DNA of 60,584 nucleotides from Burkholderiales bacterium (lineage in GTDB: Bacteria; Pseudomonadota; Gammaproteobacteria; Burkholderiales; Burkholderiaceae_C): the NCBI GenBank assembly GCA_026932235.1, contig JAIXKR010000037.1, positions 1-60,584 on the forward strand, read 5' to 3'. The notes under the pieces were generated by a model that saw only the letters and a list, made by a program, of their open reading frames with translations, was not told where the DNA came from and did no database searches. A program made the position numbers and the translations under genes. How positions within the stretch are numbered: the first letter of the stretch is position 1; each line of letters opens with the position of its first letter. Below are positions 25,038 through 35,268 of this stretch, in pieces.

Positions 25038-26198
25038 ATGTACAACGAGACCGACGAGCACCAGGAAATCCGCGATGCGGTCAGGCAGTTGTGCCGCCAG
25101 TTCCCGGACGAATACTTCCGCAAGGTCGACGCGCAGGCCGCCTATCCCGAGGCCTTCGTCGACGCGCTGATCGAAGCCGGCTGGCTGGCGGCGATGATCC
25201 CCGAGGAGTACGGCGGCACCGGCCTGGGCCTGACCGCGGCCTCGGTGATCATGGAAGAGATCAACCGCAGCGGCGGCAACGCCGGCGCGGTGCATGGCCA
25301 GATGTACAACATGGGCACGCTGCTGCGCAACGGCAGCAAGGCCCAGAAGGACAAGTACCTGCCGGACATCGCCGCCGGCCGCCTGCGCATCCAGTCGATG
25401 GCGGTGACCGAACCGACCACCGGCACCGACACGACGAAGATCAAGACCACGGCGCTGAAGAAGGACGGCCGCTATGTCGTCAACGGCCAGAAGGTCTGGA
25501 TCAGCCGCGTGCAGCATTCCGACCTGATGATCCTGCTGGCGCGCACCACGCCGCTGGCCGAGGTGAAGAAGAAGAGCGAGGGCATGTCGATCTTCATCGT
25601 CGACCTGCACCGGGCCGTCGGCCAGGGGCTCTCGGTGCGGCCGATCCCGAACCTCGTCAACCACGAAACCAACGAGCTGTTCTTCGACAACCTGGAGATC
25701 CCCGAAGAGAACCTGATCGGCGAAGAAGGCAAGGGCTTCAAGTACATCCTCGACGGCCTGAATGCCGAGCGCACGCTGATCGCCGCCGAATGCATCGGCG
25801 ACGGCTACTGGTTCATCGACCGTGCGACGAAGTACGCCAACGAGCGCATCGTCTTCGACCGCCCGATCGGCAGGAACCAGGGCGTGCAGTTCCCGATCGC
25901 CGACGCCTTCATCGAGGTGGAGGCGGCGAACCTGATGCGCTTCGAGGCGGCGCGCCGCTACGACGCCCGGCAGCCGGCCGGCGCGCAGGCCAACATGGCC
26001 AAGTACCTGGCGGCCAAGGCGAGCTGGGAAGCGGCCAACGTATGCATGCAGACGCACGGCGGCTTCGGCTTCGCCAACGAATACGACATCGAGCGCAAGT
26101 TCCGCGAAACGCGGCTGTACCAGGTGGCGCCGATCTCCACCAACCTGATCTACGCCTACGTGGCCGAGCACATCCTCGGCCTGCCCAGGAGCTTCTGA
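25038..26198 (+). CDS. Acyl-CoA dehydrogenase
   Basis: 386-aa FAD flavoprotein that oxidises an acyl-CoA, passing electrons to ETF. N-terminal helical domain (MYNETDEHQEIRDAVRQLC), middle beta domain with AVTEPTTGTDTTKIKTTAL and YVVNGQKVWISRVQHSDL, and C-terminal domain with FDRPIGRNQGVQFPIADAF and MQTHGGFGFANEYDIERKFR. The usual catalytic YEGT region reads LYQVAPIST instead, so the catalytic Glu must lie elsewhere or the substrate is atypical. Strong AAGGAG upstream. Adjacent CoA transferase (1-nt overlap, TGATG) suggests they act on the same CoA ester. Confidence 0.93.
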   Translation: MYNETDEHQEIRDAVRQLCRQFPDEYFRKVDAQAAYPEAFVDALIEAGWLAAMIPEEYGGTGLGLTAASVIMEEINRSGGNAGAVHGQMYNMGTLLRNGSKAQKDKYLPDIAAGRLRIQSMAVTEPTTGTDTTKIKTTALKKDGRYVVNGQKVWISRVQHSDLMILLARTTPLAEVKKKSEGMSIFIVDLHRAVGQGLSVRPIPNLVNHETNELFFDNLEIPEENLIGEEGKGFKYILDGLNAERTLIAAECIGDGYWFIDRATKYANERIVFDRPIGRNQGVQFPIADAFIEVEAANLMRFEAARRYDARQPAGAQANMAKYLAAKASWEAANVCMQTHGGFGFANEYDIERKFRETRLYQVAPISTNLIYAYVAEHILGLPRSF

Positions 26199-27403
26199 TG
26201 GCAGCGGCACAAGCACGGCCGCTGGATGGCATCACCGTGGTCACGTTGGAACACGCGGTTGCGGCGCCCTTCTGCACGCGGCAGTTGGCCGACCTGGGCG
26301 CCAGGGTCATCAAGGTGGAGCGCCCGGGCAGCGGCGACTTCGCGCGCGCCTACGACGAGCGCGTGAAGGGCATGGCCTCGCACTTCGTCTGGAGCAACCG
26401 CTCGAAGGAAAGCCTGACTCTGGATGTCAAGCATGCGCAGGCGCGGAGGATTCTCGAGCAGTTGCTCGCAGGTGCCGACGTGCTGGTGCAGAACCTGGCG
26501 CCCGGCGCCGCGACGCGGCTGGGACTGTCCTTCGAGGTCTTGCACACCCGGCACCCGAAGCTGATCGTCTGCGACATCTCCGGCTACGGCGATGACCCGA
26601 AGAGGCCCGGCCCGTACCGCGACAAGAAGGCCTACGACCTGCTGATCCAGAGCGAATCGGGCTTCCTGTCGGTCACCGGATCGCCCGACGAGCCCGCCAA
26701 GGCCGGCTGCTCGATCGCCGACATCGCCGCCGGCATGTACGCCTACAGCAGCATCCTGGCGGCACTGATCCAGCGCGGCCGCACCGGCAAGGGCTGCCGC
26801 ATCGACGTGTCCATGCTCGAATGCATGGTCGAATGGATGGGCTATCCGCTCTACTACGCCTACGACGGCGCAACGCCGCCGCCGCGCGCCGGCGCGGCCC
26901 ACGCCACCATCTACCCCTACGGCCCGTTCCCGGCGGGAGACGGCAAGACGGTGATGCTGGGATTGCAGAACGAACGCGAATGGGCCGCGTTCTGCAGGCT
27001 GGTGTTGCGCCAGCCGGAGCTGGTCGCCGACGGGCGCTTCGCATCGAATTCCAGGCGCGTGGCCAACCAGCAGGTGCTGCACGCGCTGATCGTCGAGGCC
27101 TTCTCGACGCTGACGGCCGCGCAGGTGATCGAGCGGCTCGACGAAGCGCAGATCGCCAACGCCCGCATGAACGACATGCACGACGTATGGCAGCACGCGC
27201 AGCTGAAGGCTCGCGGACGCTGGACCGAGGTCGGCGCACCTGCGGGGCCGATCGCGGCGCTGCTGCCGCCCGGCACGACCGATGCCTTCGCCCCCTGCAT
27301 GAACCCGGTGCCCGCGCTGGGGCAGCACACCGAAGCCATCCTCGGCGCGCTGGGATGGAACCGCACCGAGATCGAGAACCTGAGACGCGAAGGCGTGATC
27401 TGA
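26198..27403 (+). CDS. CaiB/BaiF family (type III) CoA transferase
   Basis: 401-aa type III CoA transferase that moves CoA between carboxylic acids. Family features: LDGITVVTLEHAVAAPFCTR, LADLGARVIKVERPGSGD, the SKESLTLDVKHAQ segment, and the catalytic Asp in KKAYDLLIQSESGFLSVTG. Its ATG shares a nucleotide with the acyl-CoA dehydrogenase stop, so the two are translationally coupled. The pair probably activates and oxidises one organic acid; which acid cannot be read. A small hairpin GCACCC/GGGTGC (27412-27427) follows without a U-run. It converges with the usp gene. Confidence 0.92.
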   Translation: MAAAQARPLDGITVVTLEHAVAAPFCTRQLADLGARVIKVERPGSGDFARAYDERVKGMASHFVWSNRSKESLTLDVKHAQARRILEQLLAGADVLVQNLAPGAATRLGLSFEVLHTRHPKLIVCDISGYGDDPKRPGPYRDKKAYDLLIQSESGFLSVTGSPDEPAKAGCSIADIAAGMYAYSSILAALIQRGRTGKGCRIDVSMLECMVEWMGYPLYYAYDGATPPPRAGAAHATIYPYGPFPAGDGKTVMLGLQNEREWAAFCRLVLRQPELVADGRFASNSRRVANQQVLHALIVEAFSTLTAAQVIERLDEAQIANARMNDMHDVWQHAQLKARGRWTEVGAPAGPIAALLPPGTTDAFAPCMNPVPALGQHTEAILGALGWNRTEIENLRREGVI

Positions 27404-27466
27404 GCCATCCAGCACCCTTACGGGTGCAAGACCCCCACGGGGATTCCCTGCCGTCCGCTGGCGTAC

Positions 27467-27952
27467 CTATCGGCTCCCGGCCGATTCCGGTCTCGCCTGG
27501 GCCGCATGGGCCGTGCGCACGAGCATGACGGGAACGGGGGCCAGGCGCGCCACCTGTTCGGCGTCGCTGCCCAGAAGCACGCGGCCGATGCCGCGGCGGC
27601 CGTGCGTTCCCAGGACGACGAGATCGCAGCGAGCGGCCTCGACCTGCTCGACGATGCGGGTCGACGCGCGCTCGCCGCCACCCTCGAGCAGGACGGTCTC
27701 GACGGCGATGCCGTCCTGGCGCAGCCGCTTCGCCGCCCGGTCGAGCAAGGCCTGGCCGGCGGTCAGGAAGCCGGGGCGGACTTCCTCGATGTAGACCTTG
27801 GGCGGCTCGAAGCCGCTGACGTGCTCGAGCTCTTCGATCACGTGCAACAGCACGATGGTGCCGCCGCTCAGGCGCGCCAGCACGGCGGCGTGATCGAGCG
27901 CGTGATGGGCGGTCTCGCTGCGATCGAGCGGAACCAGGATTCTGGCGTACAT
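27467..27952 (-). CDS. Universal stress protein UspA family
   Basis: 161-aa single USP domain. Starts MYARILVPLDRSETAHHALD with the typical first strand, and ends with the ATP-binding motif GTHGRRGIGRVLLGSDAEQV (G-2x-G-9x-G-S) and PVPVMLVR. It is therefore of the ATP-binding class. It follows phaC on the same strand, separated by 170 nt that contain an acetate-kinase remnant; such usp genes sit in low-oxygen and storage-polymer gene clusters of Burkholderiales. Confidence 0.93.
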   Translation of the reverse strand: MYARILVPLDRSETAHHALDHAAVLARLSGGTIVLLHVIEELEHVSGFEPPKVYIEEVRPGFLTAGQALLDRAAKRLRQDGIAVETVLLEGGGERASTRIVEQVEAARCDLVVLGTHGRRGIGRVLLGSDAEQVARLAPVPVMLVRTAHAAQARPESAGSR

Positions 27953-27994
27953 GGTCTTGCTCCTCGGTTCGGTTGGGACGGTGTTCGACTTCGG

Positions 27995-28066
27995 CAGCTC
28001 GCGGACGAAGGCGTGGTTCTCACCCGCGCCGGCGGTGAACACCAGCCTGTCCAGGCCGCCGAGCAT
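27995..28066 (-). pseudogene. Fossil of acetate kinase C-terminal region
   Basis: In the frame leading into usp, the minus strand reads MLGGLDRLVFTAGAGENHAF and VREL. Acetate kinases carry LGGLDALVFTAGIGENSxxVR at this position near their C-terminus. Only about 24 codons remain, with no kinase sequence on either side in any frame, so this is a deletion remnant between phaC and usp. The rest of 27953-28122 holds a short unrelated frame beginning at 28107 (MTTMIPNRSA), which may be the start of a second deleted gene. Confidence 0.6.
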
Positions 28067-28122
28067 GTCGGCGCGGTCGCACTGCGGTTGGGAATCATGG
28101 TGGTCATGGGCGCGCCGATCGA

Positions 28123-29967
28123 TCACCGGTCCCGGACGTAGCTGCCGGGGGCGTCGGGCAGCGCCGCTGGCGCCTTGCCCGCTCCTGCACCGTTTCCGGC
28201 GCCGCCCATGGCCGGCGGTGCCACGCGCGGGCCGGCTTGCGGCGCCAGCCAATCGTGCCACGCCGGCCACCACGACCCTTCGTGCCGTGGCGTCTCCTCC
28301 TGCCACTGCTCGGGCGCGACGTAGCGGCCGCCGGCCGCGCGGGTGGCGATCTGGTAGCTGCGCCGCGGGTGGCCGGGCTCGCTGACGATGCCGGCGTTGT
28401 GCCCGCCGCTGGTGAGAACGAAGGTGATGGGCGCGTCGTTCAGCAGGTGGATCTTGTAGACCGAGCGCCACGGCGCCACGTGGTCGCGCACGGTTCCCAC
28501 CACGAACATGGGAACGCGGATGTCGGCCAGCGCAACCGGGCGGCCGCCGACCTGCCAGCGGCCCTCGGCGAGGTCGTTGTTCATGAACAGGCGGCGCAGG
28601 TACTCGCTGTGCATGCGGTACGGCATGCGCGTGGTGTCGGCGTTCCAGGCCATGAGGTCGCGCAGGCCCTCGCGCTCGCCCAGCAGGTATTCGCGCACCT
28701 GGCGCGACCAGATGAGGTCGCGCGAGTTGAGCAGCTGGAAGGAGCCGCCCATCTGGCCGCCGGTCAGGTAGCCTTGGCGCCACATGCCGGCCTCCAGCCA
28801 GGCGAGCTGGCTGTCGTCGACGAACACCTTGATCTCGCCCGTTTCCCGGTAGTCGACCTCGGTGGCCAGCAGCGTCAGGCTGCGCAGGCGCCGATCGTCG
28901 TCGCGCGCCATGGCAGCGGCGGCGATGGCGAGCAGGGTGCCGCCCATGCAATAGCCGGCGGCCTGCACCTTGCGCCCCGGCACGATGCGGGTCACCGCGT
29001 CCAGTGCCGCCATGACGCCGAGCTGGCGGTAGTCGTCCAGCCCCAGGTCGCGGTCGTAGGCGTCCGGGTTCTTCCAGGAAATGATGAACACGGTGTGGCC
29101 CTGCGCGACCAGCCAGCGCACCAGCGAGTTCCCTGGCGAGAGGTCGAGGATGTAGTACTTCATGACCCACGAGGGCACGATCAGCACCGGTTCGGCGTGC
29201 ACCTTGTCGGTGGTGGGCGCGTACTGGATGAGTTCGATCAGGCGGTTCCGCAACACCACCTTGCCCGGGGTCAGCGCCACGTCCTTGCCGACCTCGAAGT
29301 CCTCGGTGCCGGCGGGCGCTTCACCCGTGAGCAGGCGCCGCGCATCGTCGAGGAAGTTCATGGCGCCGCGCCACAGGTTCATGCCGCCGCTTTCGGCCGT
29401 GGCCTGGAGCACTTCGGGATTGATCCAGGGGCTGTTCGAGGGGGAGACCATGTCCAGCCACTGGCGCGCGGCGAACGAGACCATGTCGGCGTGATGCGGC
29501 GACAGCCCACGCACGCCGGTGGTGGCGCTCTGCCACCACTGCTGCTGCAGCAGAAAGCCCTGCTGCAGGACGTTGAACGGCCAGCGCCGCCAGGCGGGGT
29601 CGGCAAAGCGTCCGTCCTGTTCCGGTGGCGTCACGCAGTCGGGGCAACCCGGATGCATGGCGGCCTCGGTCGCATAGCGGGAAAAGCGCAGCTGCGCGCC
29701 GATCGCCTGCTCCCACAGACTGCGCTGCTTGCCCGGAGAGAAGCTCAGGTGCAGCGCCCAGTCGAACCAGGCCAGCGCGGCCGCCGTCGGCGCCATGCCC
29801 CCGGTCATGCCGGCGCGGCGCGCCCAGGCGAGGGTGTCGACCAGCTCGTAGGGCAGGCGCAGCGGGCCGACCCTGTCGATGTCATCGTCGGCCGTGGCGG
29901 GAGTCGGAGCACCCGTGGTCCCGAAGCCGATCTGGCGGGAATCGGGTGCTGGTTCGGGAGTCGTCAT
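28123..29967 (-). CDS. phaC: Class I poly(3-hydroxyalkanoate) synthase
   Basis: Polymerises (R)-3-hydroxyacyl-CoA into PHA storage granules. 614 aa. The lipase-like box AAGYCMGGTLLA supplies the nucleophile C340; D495 (VGTVRDHVAPW) and H523 (TSGGHNAGI) complete the triad. N-terminal domain (about 1-230) precedes the alpha/beta hydrolase core. ATG 29967 has AAGGAAG upstream. It lies 89 nt downstream of the efflux permease on the same strand; no phaA, phaB or phaP is present, so this is probably a second or stress-linked phaC rather than the main pha operon. Confidence 0.94.
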   Translation of the reverse strand: MTTPEPAPDSRQIGFGTTGAPTPATADDDIDRVGPLRLPYELVDTLAWARRAGMTGGMAPTAAALAWFDWALHLSFSPGKQRSLWEQAIGAQLRFSRYATEAAMHPGCPDCVTPPEQDGRFADPAWRRWPFNVLQQGFLLQQQWWQSATTGVRGLSPHHADMVSFAARQWLDMVSPSNSPWINPEVLQATAESGGMNLWRGAMNFLDDARRLLTGEAPAGTEDFEVGKDVALTPGKVVLRNRLIELIQYAPTTDKVHAEPVLIVPSWVMKYYILDLSPGNSLVRWLVAQGHTVFIISWKNPDAYDRDLGLDDYRQLGVMAALDAVTRIVPGRKVQAAGYCMGGTLLAIAAAAMARDDDRRLRSLTLLATEVDYRETGEIKVFVDDSQLAWLEAGMWRQGYLTGGQMGGSFQLLNSRDLIWSRQVREYLLGEREGLRDLMAWNADTTRMPYRMHSEYLRRLFMNNDLAEGRWQVGGRPVALADIRVPMFVVGTVRDHVAPWRSVYKIHLLNDAPITFVLTSGGHNAGIVSEPGHPRRSYQIATRAAGGRYVAPEQWQEETPRHEGSWWPAWHDWLAPQAGPRVAPPAMGGAGNGAGAGKAPAALPDAPGSYVRDR

Positions 29968-30056
29968 GGGGTCTTCCTTCATTTCGCTGAGCCTGGAATC
30001 GCCGGACTCACCTCGTGCGATCGGGTGGGGACGGCACGCAGGCATGGCGCAGACGC

Positions 30057-31190
30057 TCAGGCCATCTGGCTGATGGTCTTGCGAAAGCGTGCCAGCGACA
30101 GCGCGAACAGCGCCGCGCCGATCAGCGCCATCGCCAGCAGCTGAACCCACACCACGTCGAGGCCGGCGCCGCGAAACAGGATGGCCCGGCCGAACTGGAC
30201 GAACTGCGTCGTGGGCGCGACGAGCATCACGTCCTGCAGCCAGTCGGGCATGCTCTCGCGCGGGGTCTGGCCGCCCGAGAGCATCTGCAGCGGCAGCAGC
30301 ACCAGCACCATCAGCATGCCGAACTGCGGCATGTTGCGCGCCACGGTGGCCATGAAGACGCCAAGCGAGGTCGTGGCGAACAGCAGCAGCGCCGTACCCA
30401 GGAAGAACAGCGGCAGCGAGCCCGCCACCGGCACGCCCAGGGCCCAGCGCACCACGACGTTGAGCGACAGCGTCGATGCCAGCAGCACCACCAGGCTCAT
30501 GGCCCAGACCTTGGCCAGCATGATCTCGGCCGGGGTCACGGGCATCACCAGCAGATGCTCGACGGTGCCGTGCTCGCGCTCGCGGATCAGCGCCGCGCCG
30601 CTGAGGACGATCGACAGCATGGTGATCTGGTTGATGATCTGCGACAGGCCGCCGAACCAGGTCTTGTCCAGCGTCGGGTTGAAGCGCGCGCGCAGCGCCA
30701 GATCGACCGTCGAGCCGCCGGCACCGCGATGCCTTTGCACGAACTCCTGCACCTCGGCCAGCACGAGCTGCTGGATGTAGCCGCTGCCGCTGAAGGCCTG
30801 CGTCATGCGGGTGGCGTCGGTGTTGAGCTGGATCTGCGGCGCGCGCCCGGCCAGGACGTCGCGCTGGAAGTTGGGCGGGATGACCAGGGCAAAGGTGTAG
30901 ATGCCGGCGTCCATTCCGGGGTCGACGCTGGCCAGGTCGATCAGGGCGGGCGTGCTGAACATCGGCGGGTAGAAGGCCGCGACGATGCGCTGCGACAGCG
31001 GCGACTGGTCTTCATCGACGATGGCGATCGGCGCATTGTTCAGGGTCTCGGGCACCGACGTGGCCGCGGTGTACACCGAGACGGTGAACGAGAACACGAT
31101 CAGCACCAGCATGACCGGGTCGCGCCAAAGGCTCCACAGCTCCTTGACGCCCAGGCGGTAGATGTTGGCGAGGCTGCGCCGCATCGTCAC
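30057..31190 (-). CDS. ABC-2 type transporter permease (YhhJ-like)
   Basis: 377-aa permease: one N-terminal helix ([18 protein letters not shown]), a periplasmic loop of about 140 residues, then five or so membrane helices with the ABC-2 phrases [20 protein letters not shown] and [20 protein letters not shown]. Equivalent to YhhJ of the E. coli yhiI-rbbA-yhhJ set. Its ATG overlaps the stop of the RbbA-like gene by 4 nt. With the ATPase/permease fusion and HlyD protein upstream it should form a drug or lipophilic-compound exporter. Confidence 0.92.
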   Translation of the reverse strand: MTMRRSLANIYRLGVKELWSLWRDPVMLVLIVFSFTVSVYTAATSVPETLNNAPIAIVDEDQSPLSQRIVAAFYPPMFSTPALIDLASVDPGMDAGIYTFALVIPPNFQRDVLAGRAPQIQLNTDATRMTQAFSGSGYIQQLVLAEVQEFVQRHRGAGGSTVDLALRARFNPTLDKTWFGGLSQIINQITMLSIVLSGAALIREREHGTVEHLLVMPVTPAEIMLAKVWAMSLVVLLASTLSLNVVVRWALGVPVAGSLPLFFLGTALLLFATTSLGVFMATVARNMPQFGMLMVLVLLPLQMLSGGQTPRESMPDWLQDVMLVAPTTQFVQFGRAILFRGAGLDVVWVQLLAMALIGAALFALSLARFRKTISQMA

Positions 31191-33976
31191 TGCTCCTGCT
31201 TCTTCAGCAGCACGATGGCCGTGCCCAGGATGACCGGTATCGCCAGCAGCAGCGGCCAGAAGCTGGCCCCCAGGTCGCCGAAGCCCAGCGCCTTGTTGAA
31301 CACGCCGCGGCTGATGGTGAACATGTGGCTGGCCGGATAGATCTCGCCGATCACCCGGCCGCCACCCTGCAGCGACGACACCGGGTCGATCATGCCGCCG
31401 AACTGCATGGTGGGCAGCAGCGTACCGACCATGGCGAAGAACATGGCCGCGATCTGGCTCCTGGTCACTGCCGAAGCCAGCAGGCCCATGCCGGTGGAGA
31501 TCAGACAGAACAGCAGGGACGCCAGTGCCAGCGCTGCAAGGCTGCCCTTGATCGGCACCTCGAACACGGTGACGGCCAGCAGCGCCATCATCAGGAAGTT
31601 GACCATCGCCAGGCCCACGTAGGGCAGTTGCTTGCCGAGCAGGAACTCGGTCCGCGTGACCGGGGTGACGTAGAGGTTGATGATCGAGCCCATCTCCTTC
31701 TCGCGCACGACCGCCAGCGCGGTGAGCATGGACGGCAGCATCATCAGCAGCAGCGGGATCACGGCCGGCACCATGGCCGGCAGGCTCTTGACGTCGGGGT
31801 TGTAGCGAAAGCGGTTTTCCACCGAGACCGTGCTGGAGCTGCTGCCGCCGCTGCCCTGCCGGCTGCCCTGCTCGGCCAGCCAGTGCTGGTGCATGCCCTG
31901 GATGTAGCCCTGGACGGTTTCCGCCAGTTGCGGCATCGAGCCGTCGAACCAGGCGCCGACGGCCGCCGGACGCCCGCGCAGAAGGTCGCGCCCGAAGCCG
32001 GGGGGGATCTCGAGCGCCAGCGTGAGCTTGCCGCTGCGCAGGCGCCGGTCGAGGTCGTCGTAGTCGGTGATCGGCGCCTGCTCCTCGAAGTAGCGTGAAC
32101 CGGCGACGTCGAGCAGGTAGCTCGTGCTTACCGTGCTGCGGTCGCGGTCGAGCACGGCGTAGCGGATGCCGTTCACGTCGGTGCCGATGCCGACACCCAT
32201 GACCACCATCAGGATGAACGAGCCCGCCAGCGCCAGCGTGGCGCGCACCGGGTCACGCTGCAGTTCCAGGGCCTCGCGCCACAGGTAGCTCAGCAGGCGC
32301 TGCGGGCTGAAGGCGCGGCGAAGCGGCGCCTTCGCGTCCGGAGCCGTCAGCGCTGCTCCTGCCTGCGTTTGGGATGGGTTTGCATCGGAAACCGGCGCCG
32401 GGCCAGCGCCGGCGGCGACGGGTTCGGATTCACCGCCGGCTTCCAGCAGGTAGCCGATGAAGGCCTCCTCCAGTGTCCTGGCACCGCGCCTCTGCACCAG
32501 CGCTCCCGGCGCGTCGCTGTCGAGCACGCGGCCTGCGTGCATCATCGACATGCGGTCGCAGCGCGCGGCCTCGTTCATGAAGTGGGTCGAGATGAAGATC
32601 GTCACGCGGTCGCGCCGCGACAGCTCGACCAGCAGGCGCCAGAAGGCGTCACGCGCCACCGGGTCCACGCCCGAGGTCGGCTCGTCCAGGATCAGCAGCT
32701 CGGGCTTGTGCACCATGGCGACGGCCAGCGACAGGCGCTGGCGCACGCCCAGCGGCAGCGCGGCGGGCAGCTCGTGCAGCGCGGCGCCCAGCCCGAAACG
32801 CTCGACCATCTCGTCCGACCGTGCCGGGATGTCGGCCTCGGGCACGTGGAACAGGCGTGCGTGAAGCACCAGGTTCTGCTTCACCGTGAGCTCGCCGTAG
32901 AGGGAAAACGCCTGAGACATGTAGCCGACGCGCTTGCGCGTCTCGATGTCGCGCGGGTCGACCTCCTGGCCGAACAACCAGGCCTGCCCCTCGCTGGCCG
33001 GCAGCAGGCCGGTGAGCATCTTCATCGTCGTCGTCTTGCCGCATCCGTTGGAGCCGAGGAATCCGAAGATCTCGCCGCGCCGGATGCGAAAGGACACGTG
33101 ATCGACCGCCACGAAGTCGCCGAAACGCATGGTCAGGTCGCGCGCCTCGATGGCGATGTCCTCCGCGCTCGCCTCCAGCGGCGGAATGACCAAGGGCGCG
33201 TGGCCGCCCTTCTTCTCCTCGGGCAGCAAGGCGATGAATGCTTCCTCCAGCGTGCGGCAGCCGGTGCGCGCGAGCAGTTCGGCCGGCGTGCCGGTGGCCA
33301 GCACCCGACCCGCATCCATCGCCACCAGCCAGTCGAAGCCCTGCGCCTCGTCCATGTAGGCGGTGGCGACGATCACGCTCATGCCTGGCCGCTCGCCGCG
33401 GATGCGTGCGATCAGCGCCCAGAACTGCGCGCGCGCCAGCGGATCGACCCCGGTCGTGGGTTCGTCCAGGATCAGCAGGTCGGGGTCGTGGATGAGCGCG
33501 CAACACAGGCCGAGCTTCTGCTTCATGCCGCCCGAGAGCTTGCCCGCCGGACGATCGAGAAAGGGGTGCAGGCCGGTGGCCTTTGTCAGCGCGTCGATGC
33601 GCCGACGCCGCTCCGCCATGCCGTGGCCGAACAGGCGCGCGAAGAACTGCAGGTTCTCCTCCACCGACAGCGTGGGGTAGAGGTTCTTGCCCAGGCCCTG
33701 CGGCATGTAGGCGATGCGCGGGCAGACCTCGTCGCGGTGGCGCTTGCTCGCCATGTCGCCGCCGAGGACCTCGATGCTGCCCTCCTGCACCGCACGCGCG
33801 CCCGCCACCAGCGATAGCAGGCTGGACTTGCCCACGCCGTCGGGGCCGATCAGCCCGACCATGCGGCCGGGGGGAACGTCCAGCGTGATGCCGGCCAGCG
33901 CGCGCGTCCTGCGGTAGCGCAGGCCCACTTGCCCGAGGCGAACCACCGGCGTCGAAGTGGCAGCGGGTATCGTCAT
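31187..33976 (-). CDS. rbbA: RbbA-like fused double ATPase / ABC-2 permease
   Basis: 929-aa protein: ABC domain 1 (about 10-240; Walker A GPDGVGKS at 44-51, signature [11 protein letters not shown]), ABC domain 2 (about 270-510; Walker [11 protein letters not shown], degenerate signature [11 protein letters not shown], Walker [14 protein letters not shown]) and a C-terminal ABC-2 permease (about 560-929). The degenerate second signature suggests unequal ATP sites. E. coli RbbA was described as ribosome-associated, but this family usually works as an exporter with HlyD and YhhJ partners, as the neighbours here imply. Both ends overlap neighbours by 4 nt. Confidence 0.92.
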   Translation of the reverse strand: MTIPAATSTPVVRLGQVGLRYRRTRALAGITLDVPPGRMVGLIGPDGVGKSSLLSLVAGARAVQEGSIEVLGGDMASKRHRDEVCPRIAYMPQGLGKNLYPTLSVEENLQFFARLFGHGMAERRRRIDALTKATGLHPFLDRPAGKLSGGMKQKLGLCCALIHDPDLLILDEPTTGVDPLARAQFWALIARIRGERPGMSVIVATAYMDEAQGFDWLVAMDAGRVLATGTPAELLARTGCRTLEEAFIALLPEEKKGGHAPLVIPPLEASAEDIAIEARDLTMRFGDFVAVDHVSFRIRRGEIFGFLGSNGCGKTTTMKMLTGLLPASEGQAWLFGQEVDPRDIETRKRVGYMSQAFSLYGELTVKQNLVLHARLFHVPEADIPARSDEMVERFGLGAALHELPAALPLGVRQRLSLAVAMVHKPELLILDEPTSGVDPVARDAFWRLLVELSRRDRVTIFISTHFMNEAARCDRMSMMHAGRVLDSDAPGALVQRRGARTLEEAFIGYLLEAGGESEPVAAGAGPAPVSDANPSQTQAGAALTAPDAKAPLRRAFSPQRLLSYLWREALELQRDPVRATLALAGSFILMVVMGVGIGTDVNGIRYAVLDRDRSTVSTSYLLDVAGSRYFEEQAPITDYDDLDRRLRSGKLTLALEIPPGFGRDLLRGRPAAVGAWFDGSMPQLAETVQGYIQGMHQHWLAEQGSRQGSGGSSSSTVSVENRFRYNPDVKSLPAMVPAVIPLLLMMLPSMLTALAVVREKEMGSIINLYVTPVTRTEFLLGKQLPYVGLAMVNFLMMALLAVTVFEVPIKGSLAALALASLLFCLISTGMGLLASAVTRSQIAAMFFAMVGTLLPTMQFGGMIDPVSSLQGGGRVIGEIYPASHMFTISRGVFNKALGFGDLGASFWPLLLAIPVILGTAIVLLKKQEQ

Positions 33977-35052
33977 GACCCGGTTCTCAGCGCCAGCCAG
34001 GCTGGCCAGGGTTGGGTCGGATCAGGCCGCACCCAGGCCTTTCCCGGCAAGCCGGTCTTCACATGCTCCAGGTGCGCGCGCAGCAGTTCGGGATCGATGC
34101 GCGCGCGCACGCGGAACATCAGCTTCTCGCGCTCGCTCGCGGTCTCCACCGTCTTGGGGGTGAACTGCGCCGCGCTGGCGACGTAGGAAATCCTGGCCGG
34201 GATCACGAAGTGCGGCGCCGCGTCCAGGACGATGCGCACCTCCGAGCCCAGGGCCAGTCGCCCCGCGGTCCGGGTGGGCAGGTAGAAGGTCATGTAGACG
34301 TCCGACAGGTCGATCAGGTTCAGCACCTGCCCGCCCGCGCTCAGCACCTCGCCGGGCTGCGCCAGCAGGAACTGGACCCGGCCATCGCGCGGTGCCTTCA
34401 ACTGGCTGTCGTCGATGTCGGACTGGATGCGCTCGATCGTGGCCCTGGCCGCCTCGACCTGCGATCGGGCGCTGACCACCCGGGCTTGCGCGGCCGCGAT
34501 GGCCGCCTCGGCGGACGCCACCTGTGCCTTGGCCGCGGCGACCGCCGCCTCGGTGCTTTCCAGGGCGGCGCGGTCGTCGTCCAGGGTCTGGCCCGAAATC
34601 GCACCCTCCTTGGCGAGGGTTTCGGAGCGTGCCAGCCGGCGTCGGGCCGCGTTGACCTCGGCTTCGGCCTTGCGCACCTGGGCCACTTGCGCTGCCCTGT
34701 CGCTCTGGCGCATCGCCACCTCGGCCTGGGCGCTCGCCACCGAATTGATCTTCTCCTGATGCTGCGCCTGCGCCTCGCGCGCCTGCGCCTCCAGCGTCAG
34801 CACCTGCATCGTGGCCAGCACCTGATCGGCCTTCACGAAGGCGCCTTCCTCGACCAGGATCCTGCTCACCCGACCGGCCGTCTTGGTGGCGACGTTCACA
34901 TCGGTGGCTTCGATACGGCCATTGCTGCCGATGACGGCGTCGTCGTCGGTGCCGGCGCTGACCCGCTGCCATGCATACCAGGCCCCCAGCACCAGCGCGG
35001 CAACGACGAGGGCGGGGATCAGCGTCTTCTTCATCTTCACAGGGATGGCCAT
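33973..35052 (-). CDS. HlyD-family periplasmic adaptor (YhiI-like)
   Basis: Membrane-fusion protein linking the inner-membrane exporter to an outer-membrane channel. Single N-terminal anchor (about 6-24, [18 protein letters not shown]), a lipoyl/barrel half ([20 protein letters not shown]), a long Ala/Gln/Glu coiled coil (about 90-220) and the second barrel half ([20 protein letters not shown]). ATG 35052 gives 359 aa; an ATG six codons later is equally possible. The gene heads the efflux operon and is divergent from tetR, with a palindrome between them. Confidence 0.9.
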   Translation of the reverse strand: MAIPVKMKKTLIPALVVAALVLGAWYAWQRVSAGTDDDAVIGSNGRIEATDVNVATKTAGRVSRILVEEGAFVKADQVLATMQVLTLEAQAREAQAQHQEKINSVASAQAEVAMRQSDRAAQVAQVRKAEAEVNAARRRLARSETLAKEGAISGQTLDDDRAALESTEAAVAAAKAQVASAEAAIAAAQARVVSARSQVEAARATIERIQSDIDDSQLKAPRDGRVQFLLAQPGEVLSAGGQVLNLIDLSDVYMTFYLPTRTAGRLALGSEVRIVLDAAPHFVIPARISYVASAAQFTPKTVETASEREKLMFRVRARIDPELLRAHLEHVKTGLPGKAWVRPDPTQPWPAWLALRTGS

Positions 35053-35189
35053 AGGGATCACGGGTTGCCGGAAGCAGAGGAAACGGATGGCGCCGACAGC
35101 AGCGGCGCCGCACCAGGTCCTGCTCGGCGGAAACGGGGGGCGACCATCGACCACCGCGAGCGACCGTCGAGCTGCCTCTATGATACGTG

Positions 35190-35210
35190 CTAACGACCCA
35201 AGGTCGTTAG
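35190..35210. promoter_or_regulatory. 21-bp palindrome, probable TetR operator
   Basis: Half-sites CTAACGACC (35190-35198) and GGTCGTTAG (35202-35210) are perfect inverted repeats separated by CAA. The site lies in the 216-bp gap between hlyD and the divergent tetR gene. Just beyond it, on the hlyD-directed strand, TATCAT (35179-35184) could be a -10 box, so a bound dimer would cover the promoter. Size and symmetry fit TetR-family operators. Confidence 0.7.
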
Positions 35211-35268
35211 AGGCGCTCGATCCAACTTCTTGATTCCGTTGGATGTTGTTTCACTTCCTGCTCTTGTC

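Noticed and set aside
31187-33976. RbbA-like protein as a split or frameshifted pair of ABC genes
   Set aside because: The frame is continuous through both ATPase domains and the permease, as in known RbbA homologues.
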